Origin: Prochlorococcus sp. AG-418-D13
GTDB taxonomy: Bacteria > Cyanobacteriota > Cyanobacteriia > PCC-6307 > Cyanobiaceae
NCBI GenBank assembly: GCA_003214315.1
Contig: QCLU01000002.1
Span: 124,001 to 188,000 of the forward strand
Direction of reading: 5' to 3'
DNA length: 64,000 nt
The notes beneath the pieces were generated by a model. The model was given only the letters and a program-made list of their open reading frames with translations. It was not told where the DNA came from and searched no databases. The position numbers and the translations under genes are program-made. Positions within the stretch are counted from its first letter, which is position 1; each line of letters starts with the position of its first letter. Shown one piece after another: positions 52,081 to 64,000 of the stretch.

Positions 52081-54078
52081 ATGGGGCAAATAGTTGGAAT
52101 TGATTTAGGTACCACTAACTCTGTTGTCGGAGTTATAGAAGCTGGGCGTCCAACTGTTATTGCAAATTCTGAAGGTTCTAGAACCACCCCTTCAATAGTT
52201 GGATTTACAAAAGACAAAGAAATAGTAATAGGAGATCAAGCTAGAAGACAACTTGTTCTAAATCCTAAGAATACCTTTTATAACCTAAAAAGATTTATTG
52301 GTAGCGACTGGGATGAACTAGATGAAAATAGTATTTCTGTTCCTTATAATGTAAAAGCTAATACTAATGGAAGTGTTAGGGTTCTTAGTCCAAATACAGA
52401 AAGAGAATATGCACCGGAAGAGTTAGTTAGCTCATTGATTAGAAAATTAATTAATGATGCTGAAACATATCTTGGAGATACTGTTGACTCTGCTGTTATC
52501 ACAGTCCCTGCTTACTTTAATGAATCGCAAAGGCAAGCTACAAAGGATTCTGCAATATTAGCTGGTATTAAAGTAGATAGAATTCTAAATGAACCTACTG
52601 CTGCTGCTCTAGCTTATGGTTTTGAAAAAAGTTCTTCTAATAATGTTTTGGTTTTTGATTTAGGTGGAGGAACATTTGATGTTTCATTATTAAAAATTTC
52701 TAATGGTGTATTTGATGTTAAAGCTACTTGTGGTGATACACAGTTAGGAGGAAACAATTTTGATTCAAAAATAGTTGATTGGCTTGCAGAAAAATTTCTA
52801 GCTAAACATGATATTGATTTAAGAAGGGATAGACAAGCTTTACAGAGATTAACCGAGGCTGCTGAAAAAGCTAAATGTGAATTGTCAGGATTGCAAAAAA
52901 CAAAAATATCTTTACCTTTTATCACAACAAATAAAGAGGGGCCATTACATATTGAAGAAACCTTAGATAGGAAATTATTTGAATCATTATCACAAGATTT
53001 ATTAGATAGATTATTAGAGCCTGTGCAAATAGCTTTAGATGATTCTGGATGGAACGCAGAAGATATTGATGAGGTAGTTCTTGTAGGTGGCAGCACAAGA
53101 ATTCCAATGGTTCAACAATTAGTTAAAACTCTTGTTCCTAATGATCCTTGCCAATCTGTTAATCCTGATGAAGTTGTTGCAGTTGGAGCTGCGATACAAT
53201 CTGGAATTATTAGTGGTGATTTACAAGATTTACTCCTAAATGACGTTACTCCCTTATCTTTAGGTTTAGAAACTATTGGAGGTCTTATGAAGGTACTTAT
53301 TCCTCGTAATACGCCAATACCAGTCAGAGAATCTGATGTCTTTAGTACGTCGGAAGCTAATCAATCCTCAGTGGTTGTTCAAGTACGGCAGGGAGAAAGG
53401 CCTTTAGCCTCTGAAAATAAATCATTAGGTAAATTTAGACTATCAGGAATACCTCCAGCTCCAAGAGGAATACCTCAAGTCCAGGTAGCATTTGATATTG
53501 ATGCTAATGGTCTTTTAGAAGTAAGTGCAACTGATAGAACAACTGGAAGAAAGCAAACAGTTTCCATTTCTGGAGGTTCTAATTTAAATGAACAAGAAAT
53601 AAATTCGATAATTGAAGAAGCTAAATCAAAAGCTAATGATGATAGGAAGAGAAGATCTGTAATTGATAGAAAAAATAGTGCTTTAACTCTTATTGCACAA
53701 GCTGAGAGAAGACTTAGGGATGCTTCATTAGAATTTGGTCCTTATGGTGCCGAAAGGCAACAACGAGCTGTTGAATTAGCCATTCAAGATGTTGAAGAGT
53801 ATATAGATGACGATGATCCACAAGAACTAGAAATTTCAGTAAGTGCTCTTCAAGAAGCATTATTCGGCTTAAACAGAAAATTTGCGGCTGAAAAGAAAAC
53901 CGATAATAATCCCTTAAAGGGTATTAAAAATACATTTGGATCATTAAAGGATGAACTCTTTTCTGATGATTATTGGGATGATGATCCTTGGGATAATCAA
54001 ATGAATAGAAATTATAGAAATTCGAGGTATGGTAATTCTAGGGACGATGATCCATGGGACAATGACTACTTCCTCTAA
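52081..54078 (+). CDS. dnaK: DnaK-type chaperone with divergent acidic C-terminal tail
   Basis: [38 protein letters not shown]. Confidence 0.95.
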   Translation: MGQIVGIDLGTTNSVVGVIEAGRPTVIANSEGSRTTPSIVGFTKDKEIVIGDQARRQLVLNPKNTFYNLKRFIGSDWDELDENSISVPYNVKANTNGSVRVLSPNTEREYAPEELVSSLIRKLINDAETYLGDTVDSAVITVPAYFNESQRQATKDSAILAGIKVDRILNEPTAAALAYGFEKSSSNNVLVFDLGGGTFDVSLLKISNGVFDVKATCGDTQLGGNNFDSKIVDWLAEKFLAKHDIDLRRDRQALQRLTEAAEKAKCELSGLQKTKISLPFITTNKEGPLHIEETLDRKLFESLSQDLLDRLLEPVQIALDDSGWNAEDIDEVVLVGGSTRIPMVQQLVKTLVPNDPCQSVNPDEVVAVGAAIQSGIISGDLQDLLLNDVTPLSLGLETIGGLMKVLIPRNTPIPVRESDVFSTSEANQSSVVVQVRQGERPLASENKSLGKFRLSGIPPAPRGIPQVQVAFDIDANGLLEVSATDRTTGRKQTVSISGGSNLNEQEINSIIEEAKSKANDDRKRRSVIDRKNSALTLIAQAERRLRDASLEFGPYGAERQQRAVELAIQDVEEYIDDDDPQELEISVSALQEALFGLNRKFAAEKKTDNNPLKGIKNTFGSLKDELFSDDYWDDDPWDNQMNRNYRNSRYGNSRDDDPWDNDYFL

Positions 54079-54988
54079 AAAAGACTATTTGTCGATTTTG
54101 GGTTTATCCCCTGATTTCGATGATAAAGAACTTAAAAAGGCCTTTCGAAGAGAAGCAAGAAAATGGCATCCTGATTTAAATAAAAACGATCTTAATGCAG
54201 AAGAAAGATTTAAATTAATTAACGAAGCATACGAATATCTACGTGATCCTAATGTAAGGAAAAATAGTTCGGATGAAAAAATCCAGGATGATAACGAAAA
54301 TAATAATTTTAAGTCAGGTTTTCCTGATTTTCAAGATTATCTTGATTCATTATTTGGATACGAATACTCACCAAAGAATTACGAGGAATATGATGATGAA
54401 CCATTTGAGGATGAATCGATAAATACAAATAATGACGAATTTAATACTTATAAATACCCTACAACCTCACCAGAAGAGCCGCCTCCAGTTAAACTCGACC
54501 AAGATATCGAGACAATTATTGAATTAACTCCTGATGAGGCCTTAAATGGATCTTCAATTTTAATAGAGCTTGAAGATGAAACCGTAGTAGAAGTTGATAC
54601 ACCTCCTTTCGCTGGAGACGGATGGCGATTAAGACTTGAAAATATTGCAAGAGGAGGTAAAGATCATTATCTACAGTTAAAAGTTCAAACGGAAAGTGGT
54701 CTAAGAATTGATGGTTTAAGAGTTCTTTATAAATTAGAGTTATTTCCTCATGATGCTCTTCTTGGTTGTGCAGTAGAGGTTCCTACCCTTGAAGGAAATG
54801 TCACACTTCAAGTGCCACCAAAATCATCTACAGGAAGAATGTTACGTTTGAAAGGTAGGGGTTTAACTTTCGCAGATAATGTAGGTGATCAATATGTTGA
54901 AATCTTGGTTGTGATACCTGCTGATATTAATGAAGAAGAAATTGCTTTATATACAAGATTACAAGAATTATCACTTTCTGATTCTTAA
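54062..54988 (+). CDS. dnaJ: DnaJ/CbpA-type J-domain protein without zinc finger
   Basis: YLSILGLSPDFDDKELKKAFRREARKWHPDLNKND; start MTTSSKKDY at 54062 preferred. Confidence 0.9.
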   Translation: MTTSSKKDYLSILGLSPDFDDKELKKAFRREARKWHPDLNKNDLNAEERFKLINEAYEYLRDPNVRKNSSDEKIQDDNENNNFKSGFPDFQDYLDSLFGYEYSPKNYEEYDDEPFEDESINTNNDEFNTYKYPTTSPEEPPPVKLDQDIETIIELTPDEALNGSSILIELEDETVVEVDTPPFAGDGWRLRLENIARGGKDHYLQLKVQTESGLRIDGLRVLYKLELFPHDALLGCAVEVPTLEGNVTLQVPPKSSTGRMLRLKGRGLTFADNVGDQYVEILVVIPADINEEEIALYTRLQELSLSDS

Positions 54989-55021
54989 TCAAATATTATA
55001 TTTATAGAAAAATCGATACTT

Positions 55022-55405
55022 ATGTACATATTTGTTCTTTTATATAATTCAGGAACAGATAAGGAAGGAATTCATTCAATCGAACTTAAAGGAAGGACAA
55101 TTGTCCTTATGTTTGAAGACAAGGATGATGCAACAAGATATTGTGGTCTACTAGAAGCTCAAGATTTTCCTTTGCCAACAGTTGAAATGATCAACATAGA
55201 GGAAATAAAAGATTTCTGCATTAAACTAAATTATGAATGCAAATTAGTAGAAAAAAATTTTGTACCTAAAACCGCAGAAGATAGGTTATTAATTTCACCA
55301 CCCCAAAAAAACTTAGAAGTTGAAAATTGGGAGGAAGACAAAAATAGTAATAAAGATAACATTGATATAAATACCATTAAGGAAAACCTTGAAAAGTTGC
55401 TTTAG
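55022..55405 (+). CDS. DUF3110-like protein
   Basis: MYIFVLLYNSGTDKEGIHSIELKGRTIVLMFEDKDDATRYCGLLEAQDFP. Confidence 0.8.
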   Translation: MYIFVLLYNSGTDKEGIHSIELKGRTIVLMFEDKDDATRYCGLLEAQDFPLPTVEMINIEEIKDFCIKLNYECKLVEKNFVPKTAEDRLLISPPQKNLEVENWEEDKNSNKDNIDINTIKENLEKLL

Positions 55406-55442
55406 CTATTAAAATATCAATAAATTATTAAACAAATGAAAA

Positions 55443-55880
55443 ATGACAACTGCATTATTTGAGACAGAAGTTGGAACCATAAATATTGATTTTTTCTCTG
55501 ACGACGCACCTAATACAGTTAAAAACTTCACGAAGTTGATTAGTGATGGTTTTTATGATGGTCTAGCATTTCACAGAGTTATTCCTGGATTTATGGCTCA
55601 GGGTGGATGCCCAAATACTCGTGATGGAGCATCTGGTATGCCTGGAACTGGAGGACCTGGATATAATATTAAATGTGAAATTAATTCCAATAAACATCTA
55701 AAAGGTTCACTTTCTATGGCTCATGCAGGAAAGGATACAGGTGGTAGTCAGTTTTTTATAGTTTATGAACCACAGCCTCATCTCGATGGAGTTCATACTG
55801 TTTTTGGTAAGACAGATGATATGGATGTAGTACTAAAGCTTACTAATGGTTCAAAAATTATAAAAGCAACTTTAAAATAG
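55443..55880 (+). CDS. ppiB: peptidyl-prolyl cis-trans isomerase, cyclophilin type
   Basis: [32 protein letters not shown]. Confidence 0.95.
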   Translation: MTTALFETEVGTINIDFFSDDAPNTVKNFTKLISDGFYDGLAFHRVIPGFMAQGGCPNTRDGASGMPGTGGPGYNIKCEINSNKHLKGSLSMAHAGKDTGGSQFFIVYEPQPHLDGVHTVFGKTDDMDVVLKLTNGSKIIKATLK

Positions 55881-55884
55881 TAAT

Positions 55885-57621
55885 TTAGCCTCCAAAAACA
55901 ATACTAAATGTCTCTTTATCTAGATTAAATTTTCTTGAAGATGAATGTAAAATTTCATTATTAATAGTAAATTTAGCATTGATTAATTTGATGCTACTTT
56001 TTGGGTGTAATGCTTGTTCAATGTTTCTAGAAACAATGATTCCAATCTTTGTACTATTTTCATAATTGGATAGAAACTGAATTAATAATTCTATATTCTT
56101 TATCTCTTCATCATTGATGTTGGAATTGGTTCTATTTTGATCATGTAAAATTCGCCAAACTAATTTCGGTCGATTCCAAAAAGCCAATAATCTTGGAGTA
56201 CTTTCCAGTTTAATATTAATGTTCTTTTCACTACAGAATTTAATAACATTATTTTTTATTGGAACTAGATCATTCGATTTATATTTTCCGTCAAGAAAAA
56301 TCGATATAAATGGATCGATATTCCTAGAATTAGTATTATCATCATCAATCATGTGGCCTAGCTTCGTTTTTTTTACACTCAAATATTCTGCATTGTTATC
56401 GTTTGGACAAATTACTAGCGGAACTCTCTCAATTACTTCTATTCCATAACCACCTAATCCGGCAATCTTTCTAGGATTGTTTGTAAGTAATTTTAGTTTT
56501 TTTATCCCTAGATCGGTTAATATCTGTGCTCCAACTCCATAATTTCTGAGATCAGCTGGAAAACCTAATTTTTCATTAGCTTCTACAGTGTCTAATCCAC
56601 CATCCTGTAAACTGTAAGCTTTTAATTTATTTATAAGACCAATACCTCTGCCTTCTTGCCTTAAATAAACAACAACTCCTTCTTCCTCCTTTTCTATCCT
56701 TGATAAAGCAGCTTCTAACTGAGGTCTACAATCACAACGTAATGATCCAAAAGCATCTCCAGTTAAGCACTCTGAATGCATTCTTACTAGTACAGGTTCA
56801 CTTAATTTTGATGATTTTTGTTTAACTAATGCAACGTGCTCTGAACCATCAAGTTCATTTACATAACCATAAGCTTTGAAATTACCAAATATACTTGGAA
56901 GAACAGCATCGGATTTTCTAAATACAAATCTCTCAGTTTGAGACCGATAACTTATTAAATCAGCTATAGATATTAATTTCATTCCCCACTGTTTTGCATA
57001 CTCTTTAAGTTGTGGAAGTCTTGACATGGAACCGTCAGGATTTTGTATCTCACAAATTACTCCAGCGGGATAAAGACCTGACATTGCCGCAATATCTACT
57101 GCTGCTTCGGTATGACCTGCCCTTTTTAATACTCCACCTTTTTTAGCTCTTAATGGAAAAATATGTCCTGGCCTCCTTAAATCATCAGGTTTTGTATTTG
57201 GGTTTATAGCAACTTGAATTGTCTTTGCCCTGTCTTCAGCAGAAATTCCAGTAGTAACATTATTTTCAGGTCCAGCATCAATTGATATCGTAAAAGCTGT
57301 TTGATTTTCATCTGTATTTCTATCTACCATTAATGGTAAATCTAAAGAGTCAAGTTTTTCACCTTGCATAGCTAGGCATATAAGACCACGTCCCTCAGTA
57401 GCCATAAAATTAATTTGCTGTGGAGTTGCAAACTGAGCTGCACATATTAAATCTCCTTCATTTTCTCTTCTTTCATCATCTACTACAATTATGCACTCAC
57501 CATTTCTTATAGCTGCCAACGCATCGCTGATAGGATCAAATTCAATTTTAAAAGATTCATTTATATCCAAAATTGTTCCATTATTTGATTTGGGACTTGT
57601 TTCTTTCATTATTCCTATCAA
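55885..57621 (-). CDS. ribBA: bifunctional DHBP synthase / GTP cyclohydrolase II with extra C-terminal domain
   Basis: [44 protein letters not shown]; ~150 residues beyond the GCHII core. Confidence 0.95.
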   Translation of the reverse strand: MIGIMKETSPKSNNGTILDINESFKIEFDPISDALAAIRNGECIIVVDDERRENEGDLICAAQFATPQQINFMATEGRGLICLAMQGEKLDSLDLPLMVDRNTDENQTAFTISIDAGPENNVTTGISAEDRAKTIQVAINPNTKPDDLRRPGHIFPLRAKKGGVLKRAGHTEAAVDIAAMSGLYPAGVICEIQNPDGSMSRLPQLKEYAKQWGMKLISIADLISYRSQTERFVFRKSDAVLPSIFGNFKAYGYVNELDGSEHVALVKQKSSKLSEPVLVRMHSECLTGDAFGSLRCDCRPQLEAALSRIEKEEEGVVVYLRQEGRGIGLINKLKAYSLQDGGLDTVEANEKLGFPADLRNYGVGAQILTDLGIKKLKLLTNNPRKIAGLGGYGIEVIERVPLVICPNDNNAEYLSVKKTKLGHMIDDDNTNSRNIDPFISIFLDGKYKSNDLVPIKNNVIKFCSEKNINIKLESTPRLLAFWNRPKLVWRILHDQNRTNSNINDEEIKNIELLIQFLSNYENSTKIGIIVSRNIEQALHPKSSIKLINAKFTINNEILHSSSRKFNLDKETFSIVFGG

Positions 57622-57697
57622 TATAGAAAAATAGTGTTTTAGTTACCTTAAATTCAACACTTTATAATCCTATCTCAAAGTCTGCCAATTCAAAGAA

Positions 57698-58753
57698 ATG
57701 AATGTTGCAATAGTAGGTGCTACTGGTTACGGCGGTATTCAAGCGGTAAATCTTTTAAAGAAAAATAAAAAATACAAAATTTCATTTTTAGGAGGTAATA
57801 AAACATCTGGATCAAAGTGGAATGATAATTTCCCTTTTATTAATCTAGATAATGATCCTTATATAGAAGAAATTTCAGTAGATAACATTTCAAATAATGC
57901 AGATGTTGCTTTACTTTGCTTACCAAATGGCCTTTCTTCAACATTGACAAGGAAATTATTAGATAGAGGAGTTAAAGTTATTGATTTATCTGCTGATTAC
58001 AGATATAAGTCATTAGATGAGTGGAAAAAAGTATATTCCAAAGAAGCTGCTATTTATAAAAGGAATGATGATGATTTATGTAATGAGGCAGTCTATGGAC
58101 TTCCTGAAATAAATAAAGAAGCCATTTCAAAAGGAAGATTAATTGCATGCCCAGGATGTTATCCAACATCTGCTCTTATTCCATTAGCTCCTTATCTTTC
58201 TCAAGGAATTATTGATAATGAAGGTATAGTAATTGATTCTAAAAGCGGAACCTCTGGAGGCGGTCGAGAACCAAACCAAAAGCTACTCTTATCAGAATGT
58301 GGAGAAGGTCTATCAGCATATGGATTAATAAACCATAGACATACTTCAGAGATCGAGCAAGTAGCATCTTTAATTTCTGGAAATAAAATTGAACTGCTTT
58401 TTACACCTCATTTGGTTCCCATTTCAAGGGGTATGTATTCGACTATATATGGGAGATTAAGAGATCCAGGATTAACTTCTGATGATTGCAGAATTCTTTT
58501 GGATAATTATTATAGAAATTATAAAAATATTAAAGTCTTACCTGTAGATACATTCCCATCAACAAAATGGGTAAGAAATACAAATCAAATTTTCCTTTCT
58601 GTTAAAGTAGATATTCGAAATGGAAGGATAGTTATATTATCTGTAATTGATAATTTGTTAAAAGGACAGACTGGGCAAGCAATTCAAAATTTAAATATTA
58701 TGAGTGGATTTTCAATGGATGAAGGTCTTGAGTTAACTAATAATTTTCCATAA
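57698..58753 (+). CDS. argC: N-acetyl-gamma-glutamyl-phosphate reductase
   Basis: AIVGATGYGGIQAVNLL, ACPGCYPTSALIPL. Confidence 0.96.
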   Translation: MNVAIVGATGYGGIQAVNLLKKNKKYKISFLGGNKTSGSKWNDNFPFINLDNDPYIEEISVDNISNNADVALLCLPNGLSSTLTRKLLDRGVKVIDLSADYRYKSLDEWKKVYSKEAAIYKRNDDDLCNEAVYGLPEINKEAISKGRLIACPGCYPTSALIPLAPYLSQGIIDNEGIVIDSKSGTSGGGREPNQKLLLSECGEGLSAYGLINHRHTSEIEQVASLISGNKIELLFTPHLVPISRGMYSTIYGRLRDPGLTSDDCRILLDNYYRNYKNIKVLPVDTFPSTKWVRNTNQIFLSVKVDIRNGRIVILSVIDNLLKGQTGQAIQNLNIMSGFSMDEGLELTNNFP

Positions 58754-59423
58754 AATTACTTCTTATCAAAAAACCAGCATAAGAGATTGAGTGAGGTAAA
58801 ATTTTATGCTCAAGCATATGTATTCTCTTGGAAAGTGATTCAATATCATCATCATCTCTAATTGACAATGCAGCTTGCATTATCAATGATCCACTATCTA
58901 CCTCTTCTTCAACAAAATGTACTGAACAACCAGTTATTTTTGAACCATTTAATATAGAGTCCTTTATCGCAGAACCACCTTTATACGCAGGAAGTAATGA
59001 GGGGTGAATATTTATAATCTTATTTTTGAATTTTTTAATAAAAAATGGAGTTACAATTTTCATCCAGCCTGCCATAACAACAAGTTCAACATCGTAATGA
59101 ATTAAAGCATTCACAATTTCTAATTCAAATAGCTCTTTATTCAGAAAGTCATTGCCTCTTATTATTTTGTGAGGTATTTTTACACTTTGAGCTCTTTTTA
59201 TACAACCTGCATCATCTTTGTTAGTTATGAGAACTTTTATATCTATATCTAATTCTCCTTTTTCTGAGAGATTAATTAACTCCTGAAAGTTTGTTCCTCT
59301 CCCAGAGGCAAGTACACCTATTTTTAATTTTGGTGAAAATTTTCTAAATTCAGATATCTCAGGAGAAATTATGTAATTAAATGATTTATCCAAAGTTTTT
59401 ATTTTATCTAATGATAAATTCAT
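58737..59423 (-). CDS. purN: phosphoribosylglycinamide formyltransferase
   Basis: IGVLASGRGTNFQEL, INIHPSLLPAYKGGSAI. Confidence 0.95.
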   Translation of the reverse strand: MNLSLDKIKTLDKSFNYIISPEISEFRKFSPKLKIGVLASGRGTNFQELINLSEKGELDIDIKVLITNKDDAGCIKRAQSVKIPHKIIRGNDFLNKELFELEIVNALIHYDVELVVMAGWMKIVTPFFIKKFKNKIINIHPSLLPAYKGGSAIKDSILNGSKITGCSVHFVEEEVDSGSLIMQAALSIRDDDDIESLSKRIHMLEHKILPHSISYAGFLIRSNFMENY

Positions 59424-59573
59424 ATGAAATAAAATAAACCCTCTTCTTTAATTGTTTATATTCAAAAACATATTTATTTAAAATAAAAATTTAAACAATT
59501 TTAAATGATTCAAATCTATGTACTATCCGTATAGATATAATTAGTGAATAAATAAAAGAAACAAATATATAAA

Positions 59574-61157
59574 ATGAATGCAGATTTAAACTCCTGGGAT
59601 AAATTTTGTAATTATCTTTGGTTTGATAAAAATTTAAATATTTGGTTAGATATAAGCAAAATTAATTTCACAAATGAAGAGATAAAAAATTTAGAAGAAA
59701 AATTTAAAGATGTTCTCTCATCAATAAAAGAATTAGAAAATGGTGCAATCTCAAATATTGATGAAAATAGACAAGTTGGACATTATTGGCTTAGAAATCC
59801 ATCAATTTCTCCATCTTCCAAAATCGGAGACGAGATTAGTTCAGATATTAATGAAATCTCTGAATTTGGAAAACAAATTTTAAATGGGAATATTAAGAAT
59901 AAGAATAATCAGAACTACACTGATGTTCTATGGATAGGAATTGGTGGAAGTGGTTTAGGCCCATTACTTATTACTGAGTCACTGCAGAAATGCTCAAAAG
60001 GATTAAATTTTTCTTATATAGATAATGTTGATCCTTTTTTAATTAGCGAAAAGTTAGAAGAGTTAACTGAAAAATTATCCACAACATTATTTGTAGTAGT
60101 AAGCAAATCAGGCGGCACGCCTGAACCTAGAATTGCTATGGAAATTATTAAAAGTTATTGCGAAAGAAATTCTCTTGAATGGAATTCTAATGCTATAGCC
60201 ATAACTATGAAAGATAGTAAGTTATTTAAAAAAGCCACTACTGAAAATTGGTTAAAAATATTTAATTTGCAAGATTGGGTTGGAGGAAGAACTAGTATTA
60301 CAAGCTCAGTGGGATTACTTCCATTAGCTCTTATTAATGAAAATATATTTGAATTTATTAGAGGTGCATCATTAATGGATAATGCTACACGTACAAGTGA
60401 TTTTAAAACTAACCCCGCAGCATTATTATCATCTGCATGGTATTTAACTGGTAATGGCGTTGGAAAGAGAGATATGGTCGTTTTACCTTATAGAGATAGG
60501 TTACAGGTATTTAGCAAGTATCTTCAGCAATTAGTAATGGAATCATTAGGTAAGAAATTTAATAGGAAAGGTGAAGTCGTTAATCAAGGTATTTCCGTTT
60601 TTGGTAATAAAGGCTCTACAGATCAGCATGCTTATGTTCAGCAACTGAGAGATGGTATTGATAATTTCTTTTGTATTTTTATTGAATTATTAGATTCTCC
60701 ATCTACTAATATTTTTGATGAAAAAGAGAATCCTAAAGAATATCTTTCTGGTTTTTTGCAAGGAACTAGATCAGCACTCTCTAGTGAAGACAGACAAAGT
60801 ATCACTATTACTTTAGAAAAGTTAAATTGTTTTTCACTAGGGGCCTTAATCGCTTTATTTGAGAGGGCTGTATCCTTCTACGCTGAATTGGTAAATATAA
60901 ATGCATATGATCAACCTGGAGTTGAAGCTGGAAAGAAAGCAGCTGCAAATATTATTGAGTATCAACAAAAAGTAAGTAATTTATTAGATGAAGGTGGAGA
61001 ATATTCTATAAATGACATAACATCATTATTTAATAATTCAGTTAGTGAACCCATATTTTTTATACTCCGTGAAATGTGTTTCGGTAATGATAATTATTTA
61101 GTTAAAGGCGATTGGTCAAATCCAAATTCATTAGTTATTCAAAAAATAAATTCTTAA
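59574..61157 (+). CDS. pgi: glucose-6-phosphate isomerase
   Basis: [44 protein letters not shown]. Confidence 0.95.
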   Translation: MNADLNSWDKFCNYLWFDKNLNIWLDISKINFTNEEIKNLEEKFKDVLSSIKELENGAISNIDENRQVGHYWLRNPSISPSSKIGDEISSDINEISEFGKQILNGNIKNKNNQNYTDVLWIGIGGSGLGPLLITESLQKCSKGLNFSYIDNVDPFLISEKLEELTEKLSTTLFVVVSKSGGTPEPRIAMEIIKSYCERNSLEWNSNAIAITMKDSKLFKKATTENWLKIFNLQDWVGGRTSITSSVGLLPLALINENIFEFIRGASLMDNATRTSDFKTNPAALLSSAWYLTGNGVGKRDMVVLPYRDRLQVFSKYLQQLVMESLGKKFNRKGEVVNQGISVFGNKGSTDQHAYVQQLRDGIDNFFCIFIELLDSPSTNIFDEKENPKEYLSGFLQGTRSALSSEDRQSITITLEKLNCFSLGALIALFERAVSFYAELVNINAYDQPGVEAGKKAAANIIEYQQKVSNLLDEGGEYSINDITSLFNNSVSEPIFFILREMCFGNDNYLVKGDWSNPNSLVIQKINS

Positions 61158-63724
61158 ACAACAATATTCATAATTTTTCCTTTAACAATAATTATTTTTC
61201 TTATTTCCTTATCTTGAGTCCATTTTAAAATGTTAGGTCTTTTAAGAGTCAATTCTTTAATTTGATCTTCACTCATATCATTATTAATATTTACTTTGTC
61301 TCTAACTTTTCCATTAACTTGTATTACTAGTTCATATGAATCTTCCTTTAGTGCCTCGGCATTAAATGAAGGCCAGTTTTCTAAATGTACAGATTTTTTA
61401 AATCCTATAAGATGCCATATTTCTTCTGCAATATGAGGTGCAAATGGAGCCAACAAAATACAAAATGTTTTTAAAGCATCAATTTTTAAATTATTGTTTA
61501 CGTCATTAATGGAATTTGATAATGAATTATAAAACTTCATTAGTTCTGAAATCGCAGTATTAAATTGGTTATTTAATATGTCATTTGAAATTTCTTTTAT
61601 AGCGATATTCATTGACTTTATTAAACTTTTTTCTTTATCTGGATAGGAATTAGATTTACTATTTATATCTTTTGCACAATTTATATAAAGCTTCCAAATC
61701 CTGCTTAAAAATCTAAATTGTCCTTCAACATCTGTATCTCCCCATTCCAAATCTTTTTCTGGTGGTGCTTTAAATAATATAAACATTCTTGCTGTATCTG
61801 CTCCATATTTTTTAATTACTGATTCAGGGTCTATTCCATTATATTTAGACTTAGACATCTTCTCGAAAAGAACTTCGAGTTTAGAATTGTCAATTGGATC
61901 TGTAGGATTTGATAAGTCAGTAATATCGGAAGGAGAAACATATTTACCAGTTTTATTGTTTTTATAGGCTGCCGCCTGAACCATTCCTTGCGTTAATAGT
62001 TTTTTGAAAGGTTCATCAATTTCAAATAGTTCATTATCCCTCAAGGCTTTAGTGAAAAATCTTGCATATAACAAGTGCAATATTGCATGCTCTACCCCTC
62101 CAACATATTGATCTACAGGCAACCACTGATTGATTTCAATCTTTTCAAATGGCTTATTAGAACATTTTGAAGATGGATATCTTAAAAAATACCATGATGA
62201 ACACATGAAAGTGTCCATAGTATCAGTTTCTTTTCTTGCCGCTATTCCACATTTTGGACATGTAGTATTTATCCAATTATTATTATCACCTAAAGCATTA
62301 ATCTTGTTAGCCGAGATTTCTATATCTTTTGGTAAGGAAACAGGTAATTCCGATTGCTTTAATGGAACAGATCCACATTTTTTGCAATTAACTATGGGTA
62401 TCGGACATCCCCAATATCTTTGTCTAGAGATTAACCAATCTCTTAGACGATATTGAATCTTATTTTCAGCCCATCCATTATTTACTCCCTCCTCTGAAAT
62501 TTTTATTTTAGCAATAGTATTTTCTATGCCATTGTATTGATTTGAATTAATAAGATAACCTTTTTCTACATAAGCTTCTTCAAGCTCTTTATTTTGTTCA
62601 GTTTTATCCTTTATTATTACCTGTTTAATATCAATATTATTTTTCTTAGCAAATTCAAAATCTCTTAGATCATGAGCAGGCACGCCCATAACAGCACCTG
62701 TGCCGTATTCATCGAGAACATAACTTGCCACCCAAATAGGAATAGGTTCAGAATTAACTGGATTTATTGCTGTTAAGCTAGTTTTTATTCCAATTTTTTC
62801 AAGTTCATTATTTTTATTATTTTTCAAATATTGTTTAAGATTTTTTATATTTTGTATTGTTTCTTGATCAGAAATATTTTTTACTAATGAATGATTAACA
62901 GAAATTGCTAAATAAGTAACTCCAAATAAAGTATCTGGCCTTGTTGTAAATACAGTAATTTTCTCTTCTGGATTGGTATTGATATTGAAATTAATATTTG
63001 TACCAATTGACTTTCCAATCCAATTATCTTGCATTATTTTTACTCTTTCTGGCCAGTTATCTAATTTTTCTAAATCCTTCAATAACTCATCCGCATAATT
63101 AGTAATTCTTAAAAACCATTGCTTTAATAATTTTTTTTCAACTAATGCCCCAGATCTCCAAGATTTACCCTCTGAGTCAACTTGTTCATTCGCTAGGACT
63201 GTATTATCTATAGGATCCCAATTAACTTCTGATTCCTTTTGATATACAAGACCTGCCTTATATAACTCTAAAAATAGATATTGAGTCCAAATATAATAAT
63301 TTTCATCACATGTTGCAAATTCCCTATCCCAATCAACTGATAGTCCCAAAAGCTTTAATTGTGACTTCATATGAGAAATATTTTTTTTAGTCCAGACACT
63401 TGGACTAATTCCTCTTTCAATCGCTGCATTCTCAGCAGGCAAACCAAAAGCGTCCCAACCCATTGGATGTAAAACAGATTTTCCCTTAAACCTTTGGAAT
63501 CGAGCTATTAAGTCTGTAATAACATAATTCCTAACATGTCCCATATGAAGATTACCTGAAGGGTAGGGAAACATTGATAGAGCATAAAATTTATCGCTAT
63601 TCTCAGTTAATTCATCGGTTTTGTATAAATTGTTTTCAGTCCATATTGACTGCCATTTTTTTTCTATTTCAGATGGATTATATAAATTGGTATCAGTCTC
63701 ATATTGTTTATCGGGAGAAATCAC
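61154..63724 (-). CDS. leuS: leucyl-tRNA synthetase
   Basis: [16 protein letters not shown] (HMGH) and [12 protein letters not shown] (KMSKS). Confidence 0.97.
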   Translation of the reverse strand: MISPDKQYETDTNLYNPSEIEKKWQSIWTENNLYKTDELTENSDKFYALSMFPYPSGNLHMGHVRNYVITDLIARFQRFKGKSVLHPMGWDAFGLPAENAAIERGISPSVWTKKNISHMKSQLKLLGLSVDWDREFATCDENYYIWTQYLFLELYKAGLVYQKESEVNWDPIDNTVLANEQVDSEGKSWRSGALVEKKLLKQWFLRITNYADELLKDLEKLDNWPERVKIMQDNWIGKSIGTNINFNINTNPEEKITVFTTRPDTLFGVTYLAISVNHSLVKNISDQETIQNIKNLKQYLKNNKNNELEKIGIKTSLTAINPVNSEPIPIWVASYVLDEYGTGAVMGVPAHDLRDFEFAKKNNIDIKQVIIKDKTEQNKELEEAYVEKGYLINSNQYNGIENTIAKIKISEEGVNNGWAENKIQYRLRDWLISRQRYWGCPIPIVNCKKCGSVPLKQSELPVSLPKDIEISANKINALGDNNNWINTTCPKCGIAARKETDTMDTFMCSSWYFLRYPSSKCSNKPFEKIEINQWLPVDQYVGGVEHAILHLLYARFFTKALRDNELFEIDEPFKKLLTQGMVQAAAYKNNKTGKYVSPSDITDLSNPTDPIDNSKLEVLFEKMSKSKYNGIDPESVIKKYGADTARMFILFKAPPEKDLEWGDTDVEGQFRFLSRIWKLYINCAKDINSKSNSYPDKEKSLIKSMNIAIKEISNDILNNQFNTAISELMKFYNSLSNSINDVNNNLKIDALKTFCILLAPFAPHIAEEIWHLIGFKKSVHLENWPSFNAEALKEDSYELVIQVNGKVRDKVNINNDMSEDQIKELTLKRPNILKWTQDKEIRKIIIVKGKIMNIVV

Positions 63725-63831
63725 TTAATTTTTATTTGTTAAATTATTATTTTAATATCCATTGTATAAAATAGAAATAGATTGTTAAAAGGAATAATTT
63801 ATAATTAAAATTTAAAATATATTATCTACAA

Positions 63832-64000
63832 ATGAAAAATATAACTTTTGAAAAATATCAAGGTAACGGAAATGATTTCGTAATAATAGATTCTAGAGGA
63901 AATGAATTATATAAAAATTACAAGACAAATAAAATATTTGATATAAAAAAAATTTGCAACAGGCAATTTGGTATTGGAGCAGATGGTGTGATTTTTATAG
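63832..64000 (+). CDS. dapF: diaminopimelate epimerase, N-terminal fragment cut by window end
   Basis: MKNITFEKYQGNGNDFVIIDSRGN...CNRQFGIGADGVIFI. Confidence 0.93.
   Translation, partial: MKNITFEKYQGNGNDFVIIDSRGNELYKNYKTNKIFDIKKICNRQFGIGADGVIFI

Noticed and set aside
52614-53107. Minus-strand ORFs of 160 and 61 aa
   Set aside because: Antisense to conserved dnaK; shadow ORFs.
55093-55108. 16-bp perfect palindrome AAGGACAATTGTCCTT
   Set aside because: Inside the DUF3110 coding region; about one such palindrome is expected by chance in 64 kb.
59514-59536. ATCTAT...ATAGAT inverted repeat upstream of pgi
   Set aside because: Only 6-bp AT-rich arms; common by chance at this base composition.
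62130-62456. 108-aa plus-strand ORF
   Set aside because: Antisense shadow of leuS.
1-64000. CRISPR array, prophage, transposon or genomic-island signatures
   Set aside because: No regularly spaced repeats, transposase, integrase or phage structural genes seen; gene content is core.

Overview
The window is 64 kb of a very AT-rich, gene-dense cyanobacterial chromosome. Gene content and low GC (psaK, psb28, gun4, PAM68-like and other cyanobacterial DUF families) point to a high-light Prochlorococcus-type genome; that assignment is inference from content, not a database match. I support about 60 protein genes and one tRNA-Ser(GGA). I found no rRNA, CRISPR array, transposon, prophage or integrase, so most of the window is ordinary core genome. 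The most interesting locus is 16118-18320. There umuD and umuC are followed, after a 7-bp gap, by a small uncharacterised protein carrying an HExxH (HEATH) zinc-peptidase-like signature. An 18-bp LexA-box-like dyad lies just upstream of umuD, so the three genes look like one SOS-type operon with a putative protease as its third member. Other points worth a look: a STAS-domain gene whose conserved N-terminus lies upstream of any ATG, with an apparent AUA start behind a GGAGG; two small single-TM ORFs missing from the ORF track; a long uncharacterised C-terminal domain on RibBA; a DnaK with a DDPWDN-repeat tail overlapping dnaJ; and dyads in the glnA/aminotransferase intergenic region. All calls come from reading the sequence and ORF translations; no searches were run.
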